Below, piece by piece: positions 36,836-46,175 of a stretch of 64,000 nucleotides of DNA (the first letter of the stretch is position 1; each line of letters begins with the position of its first letter). The notes beneath the pieces are model-generated. The model made no database searches, was not told the DNA's origin, and saw nothing but the letters and a program-made list of their open reading frames with translations. Where the stretch lies: contig NZ_JAUEPH010000004.1 of the NCBI RefSeq assembly GCF_030403435.1, forward strand, positions 1 through 64,000. The letters run 5' to 3'. The position numbers and the translations under genes were made by a program. Origin of the DNA: Algoriphagus sediminis. Lineage in GTDB: Bacteria; Bacteroidota; Bacteroidia; Cytophagales; Cyclobacteriaceae.

Positions 36836-37954
36836 TTAACTCTTGGTTAGGGTAAATTCAGGCAGATATTTTATTTTCCCACCTTCCATGGCTGATTCAT
36901 GAGCAAGGATACCCACGCAGGTAATATTTGCTGATTGGCGAGCATTAGGATACGGAGATCGGTTTTCGGCTAGAGCCGAAAGAAACTCATGAGCCAAATG
37001 AGGGTGAGAACCCCCGTGACCGGAACCTTGAGTAAAAGATAAATGCAGGTTTTCATCAGAATCATAAACGCCCTTGGTGGTGTACTCTTGAATTCCTTCA
37101 GGTAGGAGGTGAGCATAGTCGGGTATTTTTACTTTCTCCGGCACTTCTCCTGTGTGAATCACAGAATCCTCATGTTCGATTAGGGTCCATTCAAAAGACT
37201 TTTCTGAGCCATATACATCAAAGCTTTCACGGTATTGTCTTGCCGTGTTGAAAAGTGACCTGGTTACCTCAGCTGCAAGATCTGAATCCTTAAATTTGAT
37301 ATGACAGGTTTCGATTGCAAAGGGGGAGCCGTATTTTGAAATTAGATTTTCATCTATTCTTCCTGAACCTAAACAGGATACGTATTCCGCTTCTCCCTTA
37401 GGCAGAGCTAAAACTGGTCCAACACAATGCGTAGCGTAGTGCATAGGAGGGAGGCCTTCCCAATAGCCAGGCCAGCCTGCCATCTCCTGCTGATGTGAAG
37501 CTCGAAGGAATTGGATTTTACCTAATTCTCCCTTTTCATACATCTCTTTCACAAATAGAAACTCCCTGGAATAAACCACGGTCTCCATCATCATGTAGAT
37601 CAGACCTGTTTTTTCAGTCAATTCAACGATGCGACGGCAATCTTCCACGGAGGTAGCCATGGGAACTGTACAGGCCACATGTTTGCCAGCTTCCAAAGCT
37701 TTGATGGATTGCTCCGCATGGTTTTGGATAGGAGTGTTAATATGAACTGCATCCACATTTGGATCCTTTAGCAACTCGTCATAATCAGTGTAGACTTTCT
37801 CAATTCCGAAGGCCTTACCAATGGCCTCCGCTTTCTCCTTATTTCTTTGACAAACAGCATACATGTTTGCAAGAGGATGTTTCTGATAAATTGGAATAAA
37901 CTCAGCACCGAAACCAAGTCCGATGATGGCTATGTTGATGGGTTTTTTGCTCAT
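36836..37954 (-). CDS. Gfo/Idh/MocA-family oxidoreductase
   Basis: A 372-residue NAD(P)-dependent sugar dehydrogenase-like protein. The N-terminal Rossmann motif GLGFGAEF lies near 12-19. The family block TPIQNHAEQSIKALEAGKHVACTVPMA (about 74-100, quoted in part) has threonine-valine-proline where most members have E-K-P, so the usual catalytic lysine is replaced; this resembles variants that keep bound cofactor or use another residue. The C-terminal alpha-beta substrate domain follows. It shares strand and theme with the next two genes upstream, which suggests an oxidative route for a sugar or inositol-like compound. Confidence 0.88.
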   Translation of the reverse strand: MSKKPINIAIIGLGFGAEFIPIYQKHPLANMYAVCQRNKEKAEAIGKAFGIEKVYTDYDELLKDPNVDAVHINTPIQNHAEQSIKALEAGKHVACTVPMATSVEDCRRIVELTEKTGLIYMMMETVVYSREFLFVKEMYEKGELGKIQFLRASHQQEMAGWPGYWEGLPPMHYATHCVGPVLALPKGEAEYVSCLGSGRIDENLISKYGSPFAIETCHIKFKDSDLAAEVTRSLFNTARQYRESFDVYGSEKSFEWTLIEHEDSVIHTGEVPEKVKIPDYAHLLPEGIQEYTTKGVYDSDENLHLSFTQGSGHGGSHPHLAHEFLSALAENRSPYPNARQSANITCVGILAHESAMEGGKIKYLPEFTLTKS

Positions 37955-38002
37955 AGTATGTTAATTATCAGTTAATAATTTCAAACTTCAGTATTCATTT
38001 TC

Positions 38003-38045
38003 TGGATTTGGGAACTCGTAAATCCAAAATCATAATTCGTAAATC
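38003..38045. repeat. short repeat TCGTAAATC in a hairpin-bearing gap
   Basis: The 92-base gap between the dehydrogenase and isomerase genes contains a 7-base stem (TGGATTT at 38003-38009, AAATCCA at 38020-38026) and two copies of TCGTAAATC, 21 bases apart (38016-38024 and 38037-38045). It looks like a degenerate intergenic repeat; a function is not evident. Confidence 0.4.
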
Positions 38046-38046
38046 A

Positions 38047-38907
38047 TCATTCTGCAACCCATTTCTTTAGAAAGTCTAGACCTTCTTTGGCAAAACCATC
38101 CTGGTTTGGCACCAAAGGTTTCCAAATACATACTGCTCCAGCGAGCTCTTTTACATTTGGTGTGAAGCTTTCAATCGAGATGGTTCCTTGATAATTGATC
38201 TTTTCCAAGCCACGCTTCCAAGAAGCCCAATTCGTTTGCCCGGTTCCAGGGGTACCACGATAATTTTCCGATACCTGAACATGGATCAATTTATCTCCGA
38301 CTTCCGCTATGGCATTCTCAATGCTAGGCTCTTCTATGCTAAGATGAAAGCCATCTAGTAAAGCCTTGGCCTGGGGTTCGTTAATATCGGTGATCAACTG
38401 CTTAAGCTCTGAGGCAGTATTAATTAAGTCAGTTTCAAAACGATTGAGCGTCTCAAGGGCAATTTCCAAACCGAATTCACCTGCTCGTTTACAAACCTTT
38501 TGAAGGTTTTTGACAGCTCGATCCCATTCCACTTTTCTTTGTTCAGGAGATACCAGGCGCGCTTTTCCAACAGCGGAGTACATAGGACCTCCCACAAAAC
38601 CAGCTCCCAATTCGGAAGCAATTTCGAAGCAGGCATCCAAATACTCAAAACTGGTCTGATGGAATTTGGGATCTTCATGAGTGAAATCCCGAGTAGGTCC
38701 GAAAGCCCCGCAGATGATAGGTTTGAGAGAATGTTCTGCGAGCGCTTCCTTGACCAGTTCAGTGTTAATTAGTTCGGGATCTTCCACGGGTATTTCCACC
38801 GCATCGTATCCAAAAGACTTTATTTTTTCAAATAGAGATACAGTACTGGAATCAAATGGCGAAGTCCAAAGCCAGGTACTTACCCCAAATTTTACATTTA
38901 GTGACAT
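38047..38907 (-). CDS. sugar phosphate isomerase/epimerase-like TIM-barrel protein
   Basis: A 286-residue AP endonuclease 2-type TIM barrel (xylose-isomerase-like). Metal-ligand regions of the fold are visible: VEIPVED (near 36), the glutamate in IALETLNRFETD (near 145-156), DGFHLSIEEPS (near 185), H in LIHVQVSEN, and SIESFTP near the end. The pattern is close to D-psicose/tagatose 3-epimerases. There is no signal peptide. It starts four bases before the large lipoprotein gene ends, so it is co-transcribed with it and with the Gfo/Idh/MocA gene. Confidence 0.87.
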   Translation of the reverse strand: MSLNVKFGVSTWLWTSPFDSSTVSLFEKIKSFGYDAVEIPVEDPELINTELVKEALAEHSLKPIICGAFGPTRDFTHEDPKFHQTSFEYLDACFEIASELGAGFVGGPMYSAVGKARLVSPEQRKVEWDRAVKNLQKVCKRAGEFGLEIALETLNRFETDLINTASELKQLITDINEPQAKALLDGFHLSIEEPSIENAIAEVGDKLIHVQVSENYRGTPGTGQTNWASWKRGLEKINYQGTISIESFTPNVKELAGAVCIWKPLVPNQDGFAKEGLDFLKKWVAE

Positions 38908-38910
38908 GGC

Positions 38911-41900
38911 TTATTCTACGATCATGATTCCGTTCATAATTCTCCAGTGGCCTGGTACAGTACACACAAATGGGTACTCCCCAGGTTCGGTAGGTGCTAT
39001 GAACACGAGTGATTCTCTTTCTTCTGGATCGACTAGCTGAGTGGCTGCAATCACCTCAGGGATGTCTGGAACAAAGCTTTGCGAAGCACCCTGTGGGTTC
39101 CGTGCTAATTCATCTGCTGCTGCACCGATCACCTCCATTGATCCTTTCTGACCGATGACCAGGTTATGTTGCATGAAATCCGGATTCTCGAAATCAATAG
39201 TTACCTGAGAACCCGCTTTAACCGTGAATGAGCCAAGGTCATATTTCATTTCATGAGGAATGACAGAAAGCTTGACCATGGTGCTTCCATTTGCCGCAAC
39301 AGTACTTGTTGCACCTTCCTGGGCTATATCAGTACCTGGCTTTTTAAGAGACAAGGTTGACTTATTACTCAAACGTCCACCAAACCACCAGGTTCCCTCA
39401 TATCTACCTACCACATTTCTACTGTCATTTGAACCTACACGGACGCGATCAGGAGATAATGGCTCATCAAATAGTCCTTTGGTTTTTCCTGTTGCTATTT
39501 CCTCACCATTTATTTTTAGGCTCAAATCCCCATTTTCTTTAATTTCTGCATCTACGGTAAATTGCTCATCTGGAAGAGGGTCTGAAGAACTAAGGAGGGT
39601 CAAGTTTTCATCTTGTGCCACGGCAAAGTAGAGCTTCTCATCCATAAAATAGAGGCTGTAGCCATTGGTATTATTTCCCTGAGCCATTAAGATTCCATGT
39701 AATGGGTCATCACCCCTTGAAACAATCATTCGAACTTGAATTTCCTTTCCAGCAACATTAGGAGGGAAGAGGATACTGTTTCTTTGATCTAGCTGATACT
39801 GCTCGGAAACCAAGCTTCTGCTGATTCGATCTGAAAGTGATAATTCGGAATCACCGGAGGCTCTCAAAGCAGCTGTATTATCCAGCTTCGCAAATTCGGT
39901 AGGATGGGAGAGGACCGCTGCAAACACCGCCTGAGGCAAATATGAATCATCTCCATTTTCTTCATTTCCTGCTAATTCAACCAGGTTTTTAGCTGCATCC
40001 TCTGAGAACGGCATCTCAGAAAGAGCGAGAAAAGCAAACTTTCGGGTTGGCAAATCGGGATCATCCAAGACCCCTGAATCCATTATCGCTTTAAGGCTTT
40101 GTTGGTCTCTTGGAAGTACACGAAGCGCATTTTTTCGGACTGCGGCAGAGGGATGCTTAAGAGCTTTTTCAGCTACAGCACTTGCTTCAGTGTTACTTCC
40201 ATCCAGTTGTCCAAGACCGTGGAGTGCCCATAAAGCATTGACCGCTGGTGCATTCAAGCCAATTTCATCTACTGTTTGATCCTCGATTATTTTATAAAGC
40301 TCAGGAGCGATTTCAGTGTTTTGATTTTCCACAATAAGCCTTTGGGCCGTGAGGCGCCAAAACATATTCTCGCTTTTAATAGCTTCTATAAGCTCAGCGT
40401 TTGATGCATCCTTTAGGTCAAACACTTTTGAATCTTCTCCACCTTTATAGCTGATTCTATAGATTCTTCCATGCTGTCTATCCCTAAGTGGGTTGATGTA
40501 AGCATTACCTTCTCCATTCTCAAATCCTCTAGGTGTAGGGTTATGCTGAATAATGAAGTTATACCAATCTGCAACCCAAAGAGCTCCATCAGGACCAACT
40601 TCCGCATGAACAGGTGAAAACCACTCATCAGAGCTGGAAAGGATATTAAATCCATTTTTCTCAGTATACCCCGAGCCTTCAGGAAGAATAATATTATTGT
40701 GAAGTACTCTACCGGTAGGTTCTGCCACGAAAGCAATCCGATTCCAATAGCTCTTAGGAAAGCTTCTGGCGGTATAAAAATTATGTCCGGCAGCAGCCGT
40801 ATACCCTTTATGCCAATCCACCTGTCGCAAAAATGGCGTCACATGGTACATGTCGTAATGAGTATCAATACCGTGAACAGTATTTGCAGAGCCTTGAAAA
40901 ACAGGACGCTTCACAAACTTATTTTCCATAGAAAAATAGACACTGTGCTGTCCATTGGCAGTGGAAATGAAAGTTTCAAAATCTTCTGTGAAACCGAGTC
41001 CCCAAGTATTGTTTGAGGTATTTCCAAGGTATTCAAGGTTTTCACCATTTGGTTCAAAGCGATAAACGCCCTGACCAAAGGAGTGATCCTGACCAGAAAC
41101 CGTACCTCTGAATCCTGAGTATCCTAAAACACCCCAGATTTTATTATCAAAACCATATTTCAAGTTAGATGGACCAGCATGGGTATCACTTTTTCCCCAT
41201 CCAGTCATGATCACTTCACGCACATCCGCTACATCGTCTCCGTCTGTATCTTTCAGAAAGACGAAATCAGGGGCCATGGAAATCAAGATGCCTCCATTTA
41301 CAGCCATGATCGAGGTAGGGATATTCAGATTTTCAGCAAACACTGTGGATTTATCTGCCTTTCCATCTCCGTCCGTATCTTCTAAAATTTTTATTTGATC
41401 ATTACCACCTTCGGTTCTAACCTCGTTTGGATAGTCTACTGTTTCAATCACGTATAGCCTGCCACGCTCATCCCATGCCATTGACATAGGGTTGATAATC
41501 ATTGGCTCTGAAGCAAAAAGGGTCATTTCAAAACCCACAGGAAGCTGTACAGTTTTCATACTTTCTTCAGGAGAAAGAGGCAACTGATACTGTGGGGGAG
41601 GATCTCTTCTTTCATAGTTCGGAATCACTTCATCACGGAATTTCGGTTCTGGCATATCGTAAGCATCAAGAAGTGCAATGACTTCATCGCCAACTGCCCA
41701 AAGAATTCCATTAGCTAGCAATTCTTTAAACTCTTCCTTCTCCCAAGTCCTTTCGTCGTGTCCATATGCAGTATAGAAAACTCGTCCTTTTCCTTCTTCT
41801 CTGATCCATGTCCAAGGCTCTCTATGATCACCTTCCACTCGCTCCATTAGGACCTGAATGTCATCGTTGATTTGAGAATGTACATAGGTTTCATCCCAGG

Positions 41901-42405
41901 TCTCGAATTCTTCAATTCCTTCCATTATGGGGTGATCGGCATCAACGATGTCCACGGTAAATTCACCCGTTTCATGTGATTTGAATTGCCCTCCAACGGC
42001 CTCTACATACCAATCTGAGTTTCGGAAGCACCAAGAGGCACTATGCACAGGAATTAATGCTTTTCCACTTTGCACATATTCTTTCAATGCATCTTCCTGA
42101 TCTGGAGTGATTTCATCATGATTGGCATAAATCATCAGCCCATCATAATTATAGAGTACATCCTCATTTAGGTCATTTGGATCAGAGGTGTAAGTGAGAT
42201 TAATTCCTTTTTGGAAAAGCTGCACCCCAAGGTGCATCATTAGCTGTTCGGAATTATGATGTTCGCTTTCATGTCCCAATACCAAGATCTCAACTCGTCT
42301 TGGCTCGGTCATGGATAGGTAAACCTCCTTTTTCTCGGGTTTACATCCCAGACCGATTCCCAGGATTATTGCAAAAGAAAGCCAGATGAAAATCTTGCGA
42401 TTCAT
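38911..42405 (-). CDS. large lipoprotein: ThuA - PVC-type dehydrogenase - HEAT - LamG-like - cupredoxin
   Basis: An 1164-residue lipoprotein (lipobox GLGC, cysteine 21). Order of parts: ThuA-like domain (about 30-245, EILVLGHESEHHN at its start), PVC-type membrane-bound dehydrogenase/propeller (about 280-680, GFEMTLFASEPMIINPMSMAWDERGRLYVIE in part), HEAT-like helices (about 700-860), a LamG-like beta sandwich (about 880-1030), and a C-terminal azurin/plastocyanin-like domain. The latter has copper ligands H in DFMQHNL, C1148, H1153 and M1157. No CxxCH heme motif exists, although relatives usually end in cytochrome c. It should oxidise a sugar in the periplasm and pass electrons through copper. 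The product probably feeds the two cytosolic-type enzymes downstream. Confidence 0.85.
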   Translation of the reverse strand: MNRKIFIWLSFAIILGIGLGCKPEKKEVYLSMTEPRRVEILVLGHESEHHNSEQLMMHLGVQLFQKGINLTYTSDPNDLNEDVLYNYDGLMIYANHDEITPDQEDALKEYVQSGKALIPVHSASWCFRNSDWYVEAVGGQFKSHETGEFTVDIVDADHPIMEGIEEFETWDETYVHSQINDDIQVLMERVEGDHREPWTWIREEGKGRVFYTAYGHDERTWEKEEFKELLANGILWAVGDEVIALLDAYDMPEPKFRDEVIPNYERRDPPPQYQLPLSPEESMKTVQLPVGFEMTLFASEPMIINPMSMAWDERGRLYVIETVDYPNEVRTEGGNDQIKILEDTDGDGKADKSTVFAENLNIPTSIMAVNGGILISMAPDFVFLKDTDGDDVADVREVIMTGWGKSDTHAGPSNLKYGFDNKIWGVLGYSGFRGTVSGQDHSFGQGVYRFEPNGENLEYLGNTSNNTWGLGFTEDFETFISTANGQHSVYFSMENKFVKRPVFQGSANTVHGIDTHYDMYHVTPFLRQVDWHKGYTAAAGHNFYTARSFPKSYWNRIAFVAEPTGRVLHNNIILPEGSGYTEKNGFNILSSSDEWFSPVHAEVGPDGALWVADWYNFIIQHNPTPRGFENGEGNAYINPLRDRQHGRIYRISYKGGEDSKVFDLKDASNAELIEAIKSENMFWRLTAQRLIVENQNTEIAPELYKIIEDQTVDEIGLNAPAVNALWALHGLGQLDGSNTEASAVAEKALKHPSAAVRKNALRVLPRDQQSLKAIMDSGVLDDPDLPTRKFAFLALSEMPFSEDAAKNLVELAGNEENGDDSYLPQAVFAAVLSHPTEFAKLDNTAALRASGDSELSLSDRISRSLVSEQYQLDQRNSILFPPNVAGKEIQVRMIVSRGDDPLHGILMAQGNNTNGYSLYFMDEKLYFAVAQDENLTLLSSSDPLPDEQFTVDAEIKENGDLSLKINGEEIATGKTKGLFDEPLSPDRVRVGSNDSRNVVGRYEGTWWFGGRLSNKSTLSLKKPGTDIAQEGATSTVAANGSTMVKLSVIPHEMKYDLGSFTVKAGSQVTIDFENPDFMQHNLVIGQKGSMEVIGAAADELARNPQGASQSFVPDIPEVIAATQLVDPEERESLVFIAPTEPGEYPFVCTVPGHWRIMNGIMIVE

Positions 42406-42538
42406 AATTATTTGGGTTTAAAGTAATTCAATAAGCAAATTCTCTTTTTTTTAGCAAATCTTCTTCCTATTTCTTGATTACTTCTGACTGTATTTTGCTT
42501 ATTTTTCAATCAAAATTTCATTTTTTGGTCAAAAAGCA

Positions 42539-43420
42539 GTGAAAAAGCCTCTAAAAAAGTCTCGAATTCCCAATACCAATGCCCTTGTCATTAAGGATTT
42601 GGTGGCACCATTTTTTGATGTGAATTGGCACTTTCATTCGGAATATCAGCTGTTTACTGTTTTGGAAGGCAAAGGCACGCGGTTCGTGGGAGATAGTATC
42701 AAACCTTTTAGGGAAGGGGACATGGTTCTTACAGGCCCAAATCTTCCTCATCTTTGGAGGAATGATAAAGCCTATTTCCAGCCTAAATCAGATCTTTTTA
42801 CAAGAGGGATAGTGATCTATTTTCCGAAGAGCTTTTTGAATGACTCAATATTCCGGTTTGAGGAGTTTGAGGATATTGCGCTTTTGCTGGAACAGTCGAA
42901 TTACGGTGTAGAAATTAGAGGGGAGACGAATCACATGGTCCAAAATCTAATGCTGGAGATGCTAGAGCAAAAAGGTTCAGGACAGGTCATCCGTTTGCTC
43001 CAGATCCTTCAGCTTATCGCTTCATCAGATCAAGTAGAATTAATTGCAAATCCTGGGTACATCAATTCGCACAAGGAATCGGAGAGGGACCGTATGGGCA
43101 AAGTCCATGATTACGTGATGAATCATTTTCAGGGGAAGGTGTCTTTGAAAGAAGTGGCAGATCTGACCAACTTATCTGATTCTGCCTTTAGTCGATTTTT
43201 TAAGGCAAGGATGAATAGAAGTTTTTCAGATTTTCTTACCGAAGTGAGGATAGCACATGCCTGTAAACTCCTTCATGAATCCGACACGAATATCAGTGAG
43301 GTGGCATTTGCCTCAGGGTTTCACACGCTTTCGAATTTCAATAGACTTTTTCTCAAAAGAACTAATAAGACACCTCTGGAATATAGAAAGGAGCATCAGA
43401 GAAATTTTTCCAGAGCATAA
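42539..43420 (+). CDS. AraC-family transcriptional regulator
   Basis: A 293-residue regulator starting at GTG. The N-terminal half is a cupin sensor (HFHSEYQLFTVLEGKGTRFVG near 31-51, and FREGDMVLTGPNLPHLW), and the C-terminal half two helix-turn-helix motifs (about 188-290; ADLTNLSDSAFSRFFKARMN and EVAFASGFHTLSNFNRLFLKR). It is divergent from the ThuA/dehydrogenase operon with 133 bases between starts, so it most likely controls that operon in response to a sugar-like ligand; the ligand is unknown. Confidence 0.92.
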   Translation: MKKPLKKSRIPNTNALVIKDLVAPFFDVNWHFHSEYQLFTVLEGKGTRFVGDSIKPFREGDMVLTGPNLPHLWRNDKAYFQPKSDLFTRGIVIYFPKSFLNDSIFRFEEFEDIALLLEQSNYGVEIRGETNHMVQNLMLEMLEQKGSGQVIRLLQILQLIASSDQVELIANPGYINSHKESERDRMGKVHDYVMNHFQGKVSLKEVADLTNLSDSAFSRFFKARMNRSFSDFLTEVRIAHACKLLHESDTNISEVAFASGFHTLSNFNRLFLKRTNKTPLEYRKEHQRNFSRA

Positions 43421-43513
43421 ACTTTATTTCATTAGTTCAAATTAACATTTTGAAATTAGCTTATTAGCCAACAATTTGATTTATTCAAAAGTTAAAAATC
43501 AAAACATCATTAA

Positions 43514-43885
43514 ATGAAACGAACACTAATTGCCGCTTCTCTTGTAATCATCTTTTCAAGCTTTATTTCAATGGGTGAGTTTAGCGATCCTGAGTATTTT
43601 CAGGGTAGATGGAATGTAACTGTCTATGGAACTCCACAGGGAGACGCCACTATTCCTATGAGGTTTGAAGCACAGGATGGGGCTCTAAATGGCTTCTTTT
43701 ATGGCGATATGTCTGGGCAGGAATCGGAGATGGACACTGTTTACATCAGTGATGGCACTTTGAACGCCGCATTCTTTATCGGGGGTTATGATGTGACCAT
43801 AAGCCTTTCCGAAGTCGATAAGGATAACTCAGCCGGTTTTTTGATGAATATGTTTGAATTAAAAGGGGTGAGGGTACAGGAGTAG
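43514..43885 (+). CDS. small secreted protein of unknown function
   Basis: A 123-residue protein with a signal peptide (MKRTLIAASLVIIFSSFIS, cleavage near residue 21). The mature part is rich in beta-prone and aromatic residues (YFQGRWNVTVYGTPQGD), has no cysteine and no catalytic motif, and probably forms a small beta barrel or sandwich. It lies 93 bases after the AraC regulator on the same strand and converges with the response-regulator gene one base apart. No function can be assigned. Confidence 0.75.
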   Translation: MKRTLIAASLVIIFSSFISMGEFSDPEYFQGRWNVTVYGTPQGDATIPMRFEAQDGALNGFFYGDMSGQESEMDTVYISDGTLNAAFFIGGYDVTISLSEVDKDNSAGFLMNMFELKGVRVQE

Positions 43886-43886
43886 C

Positions 43887-44549
43887 TCATTCCAGAACTC
43901 CTGAAAAGCTCACACTAATTGGGACTACATATTTCCCGAGGTGAACTTGATGCCTTTCAATTCTATCCAGCTTTCGTTTATTGATCAGGTAGGAGCGATG
44001 TGTCTTCACGAAATGCTCAGGAAGTGTATTTTCCAGGTCCTTGAATGTCATTCTGGATATTAATTTTTGGTCTACTAGCTGGAAAGTGACATAGTTTCCT
44101 GCAGCTTCGCAAAACAGCAAATCATCAAAAGATACTTTTATTTTCCCCTCAGAGGTCTTGATAAACAAATGATCAGGTTCTTCTGAGGGTTGTAACTCTT
44201 TCCATTCCTGTGCTCTTTGGCAGGACTTTAAAAAACGGCTGAGTGGGAAGGGCTTAAGCAAATAATCAGTCGCTTCCAGCTCAAAGCCCTTCACAGCAAA
44301 GTCCGAATACGCTGTGGTAAAGATGACCAAGGTCTCCTTTGGCAGCATGGCTGCCAAATCAATCCCTGAAATATCCGGCATATTGATATCCAGAAAAACC
44401 ACATCCACTTCTTCCTTTTTAAGGTATTCCAAACCCTGAATGGCGTCAGAAAAAACAGCCTGAAGATCAAGAAAAGGAACTTTACCCGCATGAGCCTTTA
44501 TGACTTCAAGAGCCATATTTTCATCGTCTATGGCGATCGCTTTTAACAT
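43887..44549 (-). CDS. LytTR-type response regulator
   Basis: A 220-residue two-component regulator. The receiver domain (1-120) has acidic D8/D9, phospho-acceptor D54 (VFLDINMPDISG), T and K in their usual places (TTAYSDFA, LLKPF). The LytTR DNA-binding domain covers about 125-218 (FIKTSEGKIKVSFDDLLFCEAAGNYV and FVKTHRSYLINKRKLD in part). It follows the kinase gene with one base between. LytTR proteins bind pairs of direct repeats about two helical turns apart; such a pair stands upstream of the operon. Confidence 0.95.
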   Translation of the reverse strand: MLKAIAIDDENMALEVIKAHAGKVPFLDLQAVFSDAIQGLEYLKKEEVDVVFLDINMPDISGIDLAAMLPKETLVIFTTAYSDFAVKGFELEATDYLLKPFPLSRFLKSCQRAQEWKELQPSEEPDHLFIKTSEGKIKVSFDDLLFCEAAGNYVTFQLVDQKLISRMTFKDLENTLPEHFVKTHRSYLINKRKLDRIERHQVHLGKYVVPISVSFSGVLE

Positions 44550-44550
44550 A

Positions 44551-45984
44551 TCAATCTAATTGCAGAGAGAAATGTACGAAATGCTCAGAATCATTAGCAA
44601 CGATATTTAACTCATGACGGGAAGGGTAGAGGACAGCCAGCCTTTTGCGAACATTTTCCAATCCTATTCCGGATTCATCCTTCGGATCTTTCAAGGCTTT
44701 GGGAGGATGAATACTATTCACCACATCCAGATGAATGGATCCATTAAGACATCTCAGATTGATCTTGATCCAGGATTTATTTTTGGTACTGATACCATGT
44801 TTAAAGGCATTTTCCACAAAAGGGATCAACATCATGGGAGCGATTTTTCCGTCACAATGGGCATCATTGATCTGAATCTCCACCTCCAGATTTTCTTCAT
44901 TTTTAAATCTTAGCATCTGCAGGTCCAGATAATTTTGCAGGTACTCCAATTCTCGCTTTAAAGAAATCTTATCTAGCTGATTTTCATGAAGCATAAAGCG
45001 CATCATGTCCCCGAGCTTCTGAATTCCATCGGATGTCTTTTCGGCATTTTCCATCAAAGCACTTCCATAAAGGGTATTAAGAGCGTTGAAAAGGAAATGT
45101 GGATTGATCTGAGATTTGAGGAAACTCAAGTTTGCGGAGCCAACTTCCACCTTATGTGTAAGGGTATCAATTTGCTTTTTGATACCAAAGTATCGATCAA
45201 AGGCAAAGTTAGAAAGGGGGATAAGCACTAGTTGAATTACAAGGGCAATTCCTATCCCTATCAGTAGCAGAATGGGCTGACCTTCAGCGCTGGCACCGAG
45301 AATAAAAGCACCAGAGGGAAACCCGACCAATATGATATTGAAAAAGTTGGCCTGTCGGGTTTTACCTTTTTTCCTTTTTCTATAAATCAAAAGGTAATTG
45401 AAAAGGATCACGACAATGGAACCCACGAGGATTACCGCAATGATTTCCCCCATATGCCTTGGCATAATCATGGACATTTGTTCCATAAAAAGAATCAAGA
45501 AGAAAAGAATGCTACCGAGTCGAAGTGCATTGTAAATTTTGAAATCCTCGAATTTTGGAGGTAGAAAAACCTGCTTGAGCAGAAACACCCAAACCAAATA
45601 GCCTATGTAAATCCCGGCTGTCTTGAAGTAATAAGGTGTAAATGGCGTCCCGGTGATTTCAGCCCCCACTGAAAACAAGGTGATGATCAGATAGGAAATC
45701 AGAACGATCGGAATACAAAAAGCAATCAGTCTCAGTACCTTATGATTCTTGCGAAACCCTGGGATGAGCCGCATATGAACCAGGTAAAAAACAGTGAAAA
45801 ACACCAGAGGTATAATCACCTTGGCAAAATATTCAATCAGCCTTTCGTCTTCGAATCGGAACTGGGTACTTCCGATATTCAGAATATTGACCAAAATAAC
45901 GATGAGAAAAAGAAAGGTGACTATCCACCATTCTATCTGTCGGAAGTCCAGGGATTTAGCTTTTAAGCTGTTCATAGGGTGCAA
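44551..45984 (-). CDS. LytS-like sensor histidine kinase (His_kinase family)
   Basis: A 477-residue kinase with about eight membrane segments in residues 18-265. The His_kinase domain starts with the phospho-acceptor in INPHFLFNAL (H296) and the ATP-binding part runs to the C-terminus (NAFKHGI near 388, GIGLENVRKRL near 440). No extracellular sensor domain is evident, so the signal is probably detected within the membrane. Start: ATG at 45984, or the ATG at 45975 three codons later. It pairs with the LytTR regulator and follows a 40-codon membrane peptide gene by 14 bases. Confidence 0.93.
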   Translation of the reverse strand: MHPMNSLKAKSLDFRQIEWWIVTFLFLIVILVNILNIGSTQFRFEDERLIEYFAKVIIPLVFFTVFYLVHMRLIPGFRKNHKVLRLIAFCIPIVLISYLIITLFSVGAEITGTPFTPYYFKTAGIYIGYLVWVFLLKQVFLPPKFEDFKIYNALRLGSILFFLILFMEQMSMIMPRHMGEIIAVILVGSIVVILFNYLLIYRKRKKGKTRQANFFNIILVGFPSGAFILGASAEGQPILLLIGIGIALVIQLVLIPLSNFAFDRYFGIKKQIDTLTHKVEVGSANLSFLKSQINPHFLFNALNTLYGSALMENAEKTSDGIQKLGDMMRFMLHENQLDKISLKRELEYLQNYLDLQMLRFKNEENLEVEIQINDAHCDGKIAPMMLIPFVENAFKHGISTKNKSWIKINLRCLNGSIHLDVVNSIHPPKALKDPKDESGIGLENVRKRLAVLYPSRHELNIVANDSEHFVHFSLQLD

Positions 45985-45998
45985 TTAATGAGATTCGA

Positions 45999-46121
45999 TT
46001 AAATACTACCAAAGATTCCTGTGAATAAAGTTGAATCGAATAGCTTGAAACCAAAAGCTGTGAGGAGATTGTAAATCATCCCCACAACAATCAGAATCAA
46101 ATAGCTGGTTTTAGTTTTCAT
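45999..46121 (-). CDS. 40-residue single-span membrane peptide leading the kinase operon
   Basis: A short open frame with an ATG at 46121 and TAA at 45999-46001. The product begins MKTKTSYLILIVVGMIYNLL, i.e. a positively charged start followed by one hydrophobic span (about 7-24), and ends FGSI. It lies between a plausible promoter and the kinase gene (14-base gap), so it is the first gene of the operon. It could modulate the membrane-embedded kinase; this is inferred from position and topology only. No homologue is recognised. Confidence 0.6.
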   Translation of the reverse strand: MKTKTSYLILIVVGMIYNLLTAFGFKLFDSTLFTGIFGSI

Positions 46122-46140
46122 CACACATCTTATGGTAGTT

Positions 46141-46171
46141 CAAGAATAGTGTCCCGAATTTTGCCCATCAA
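46141..46171 (-). promoter_or_regulatory. promoter of the kinase/regulator operon
   Basis: On the minus strand TTG (46169-46171), a 20-base spacer and TATTCTTG (46141-46148, one mismatch to TAnnTTTG). It lies 20 bases before the 40-codon gene and directly next to the direct-repeat operator. Confidence 0.5.
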
Positions 46172-46175
46172 AAAA

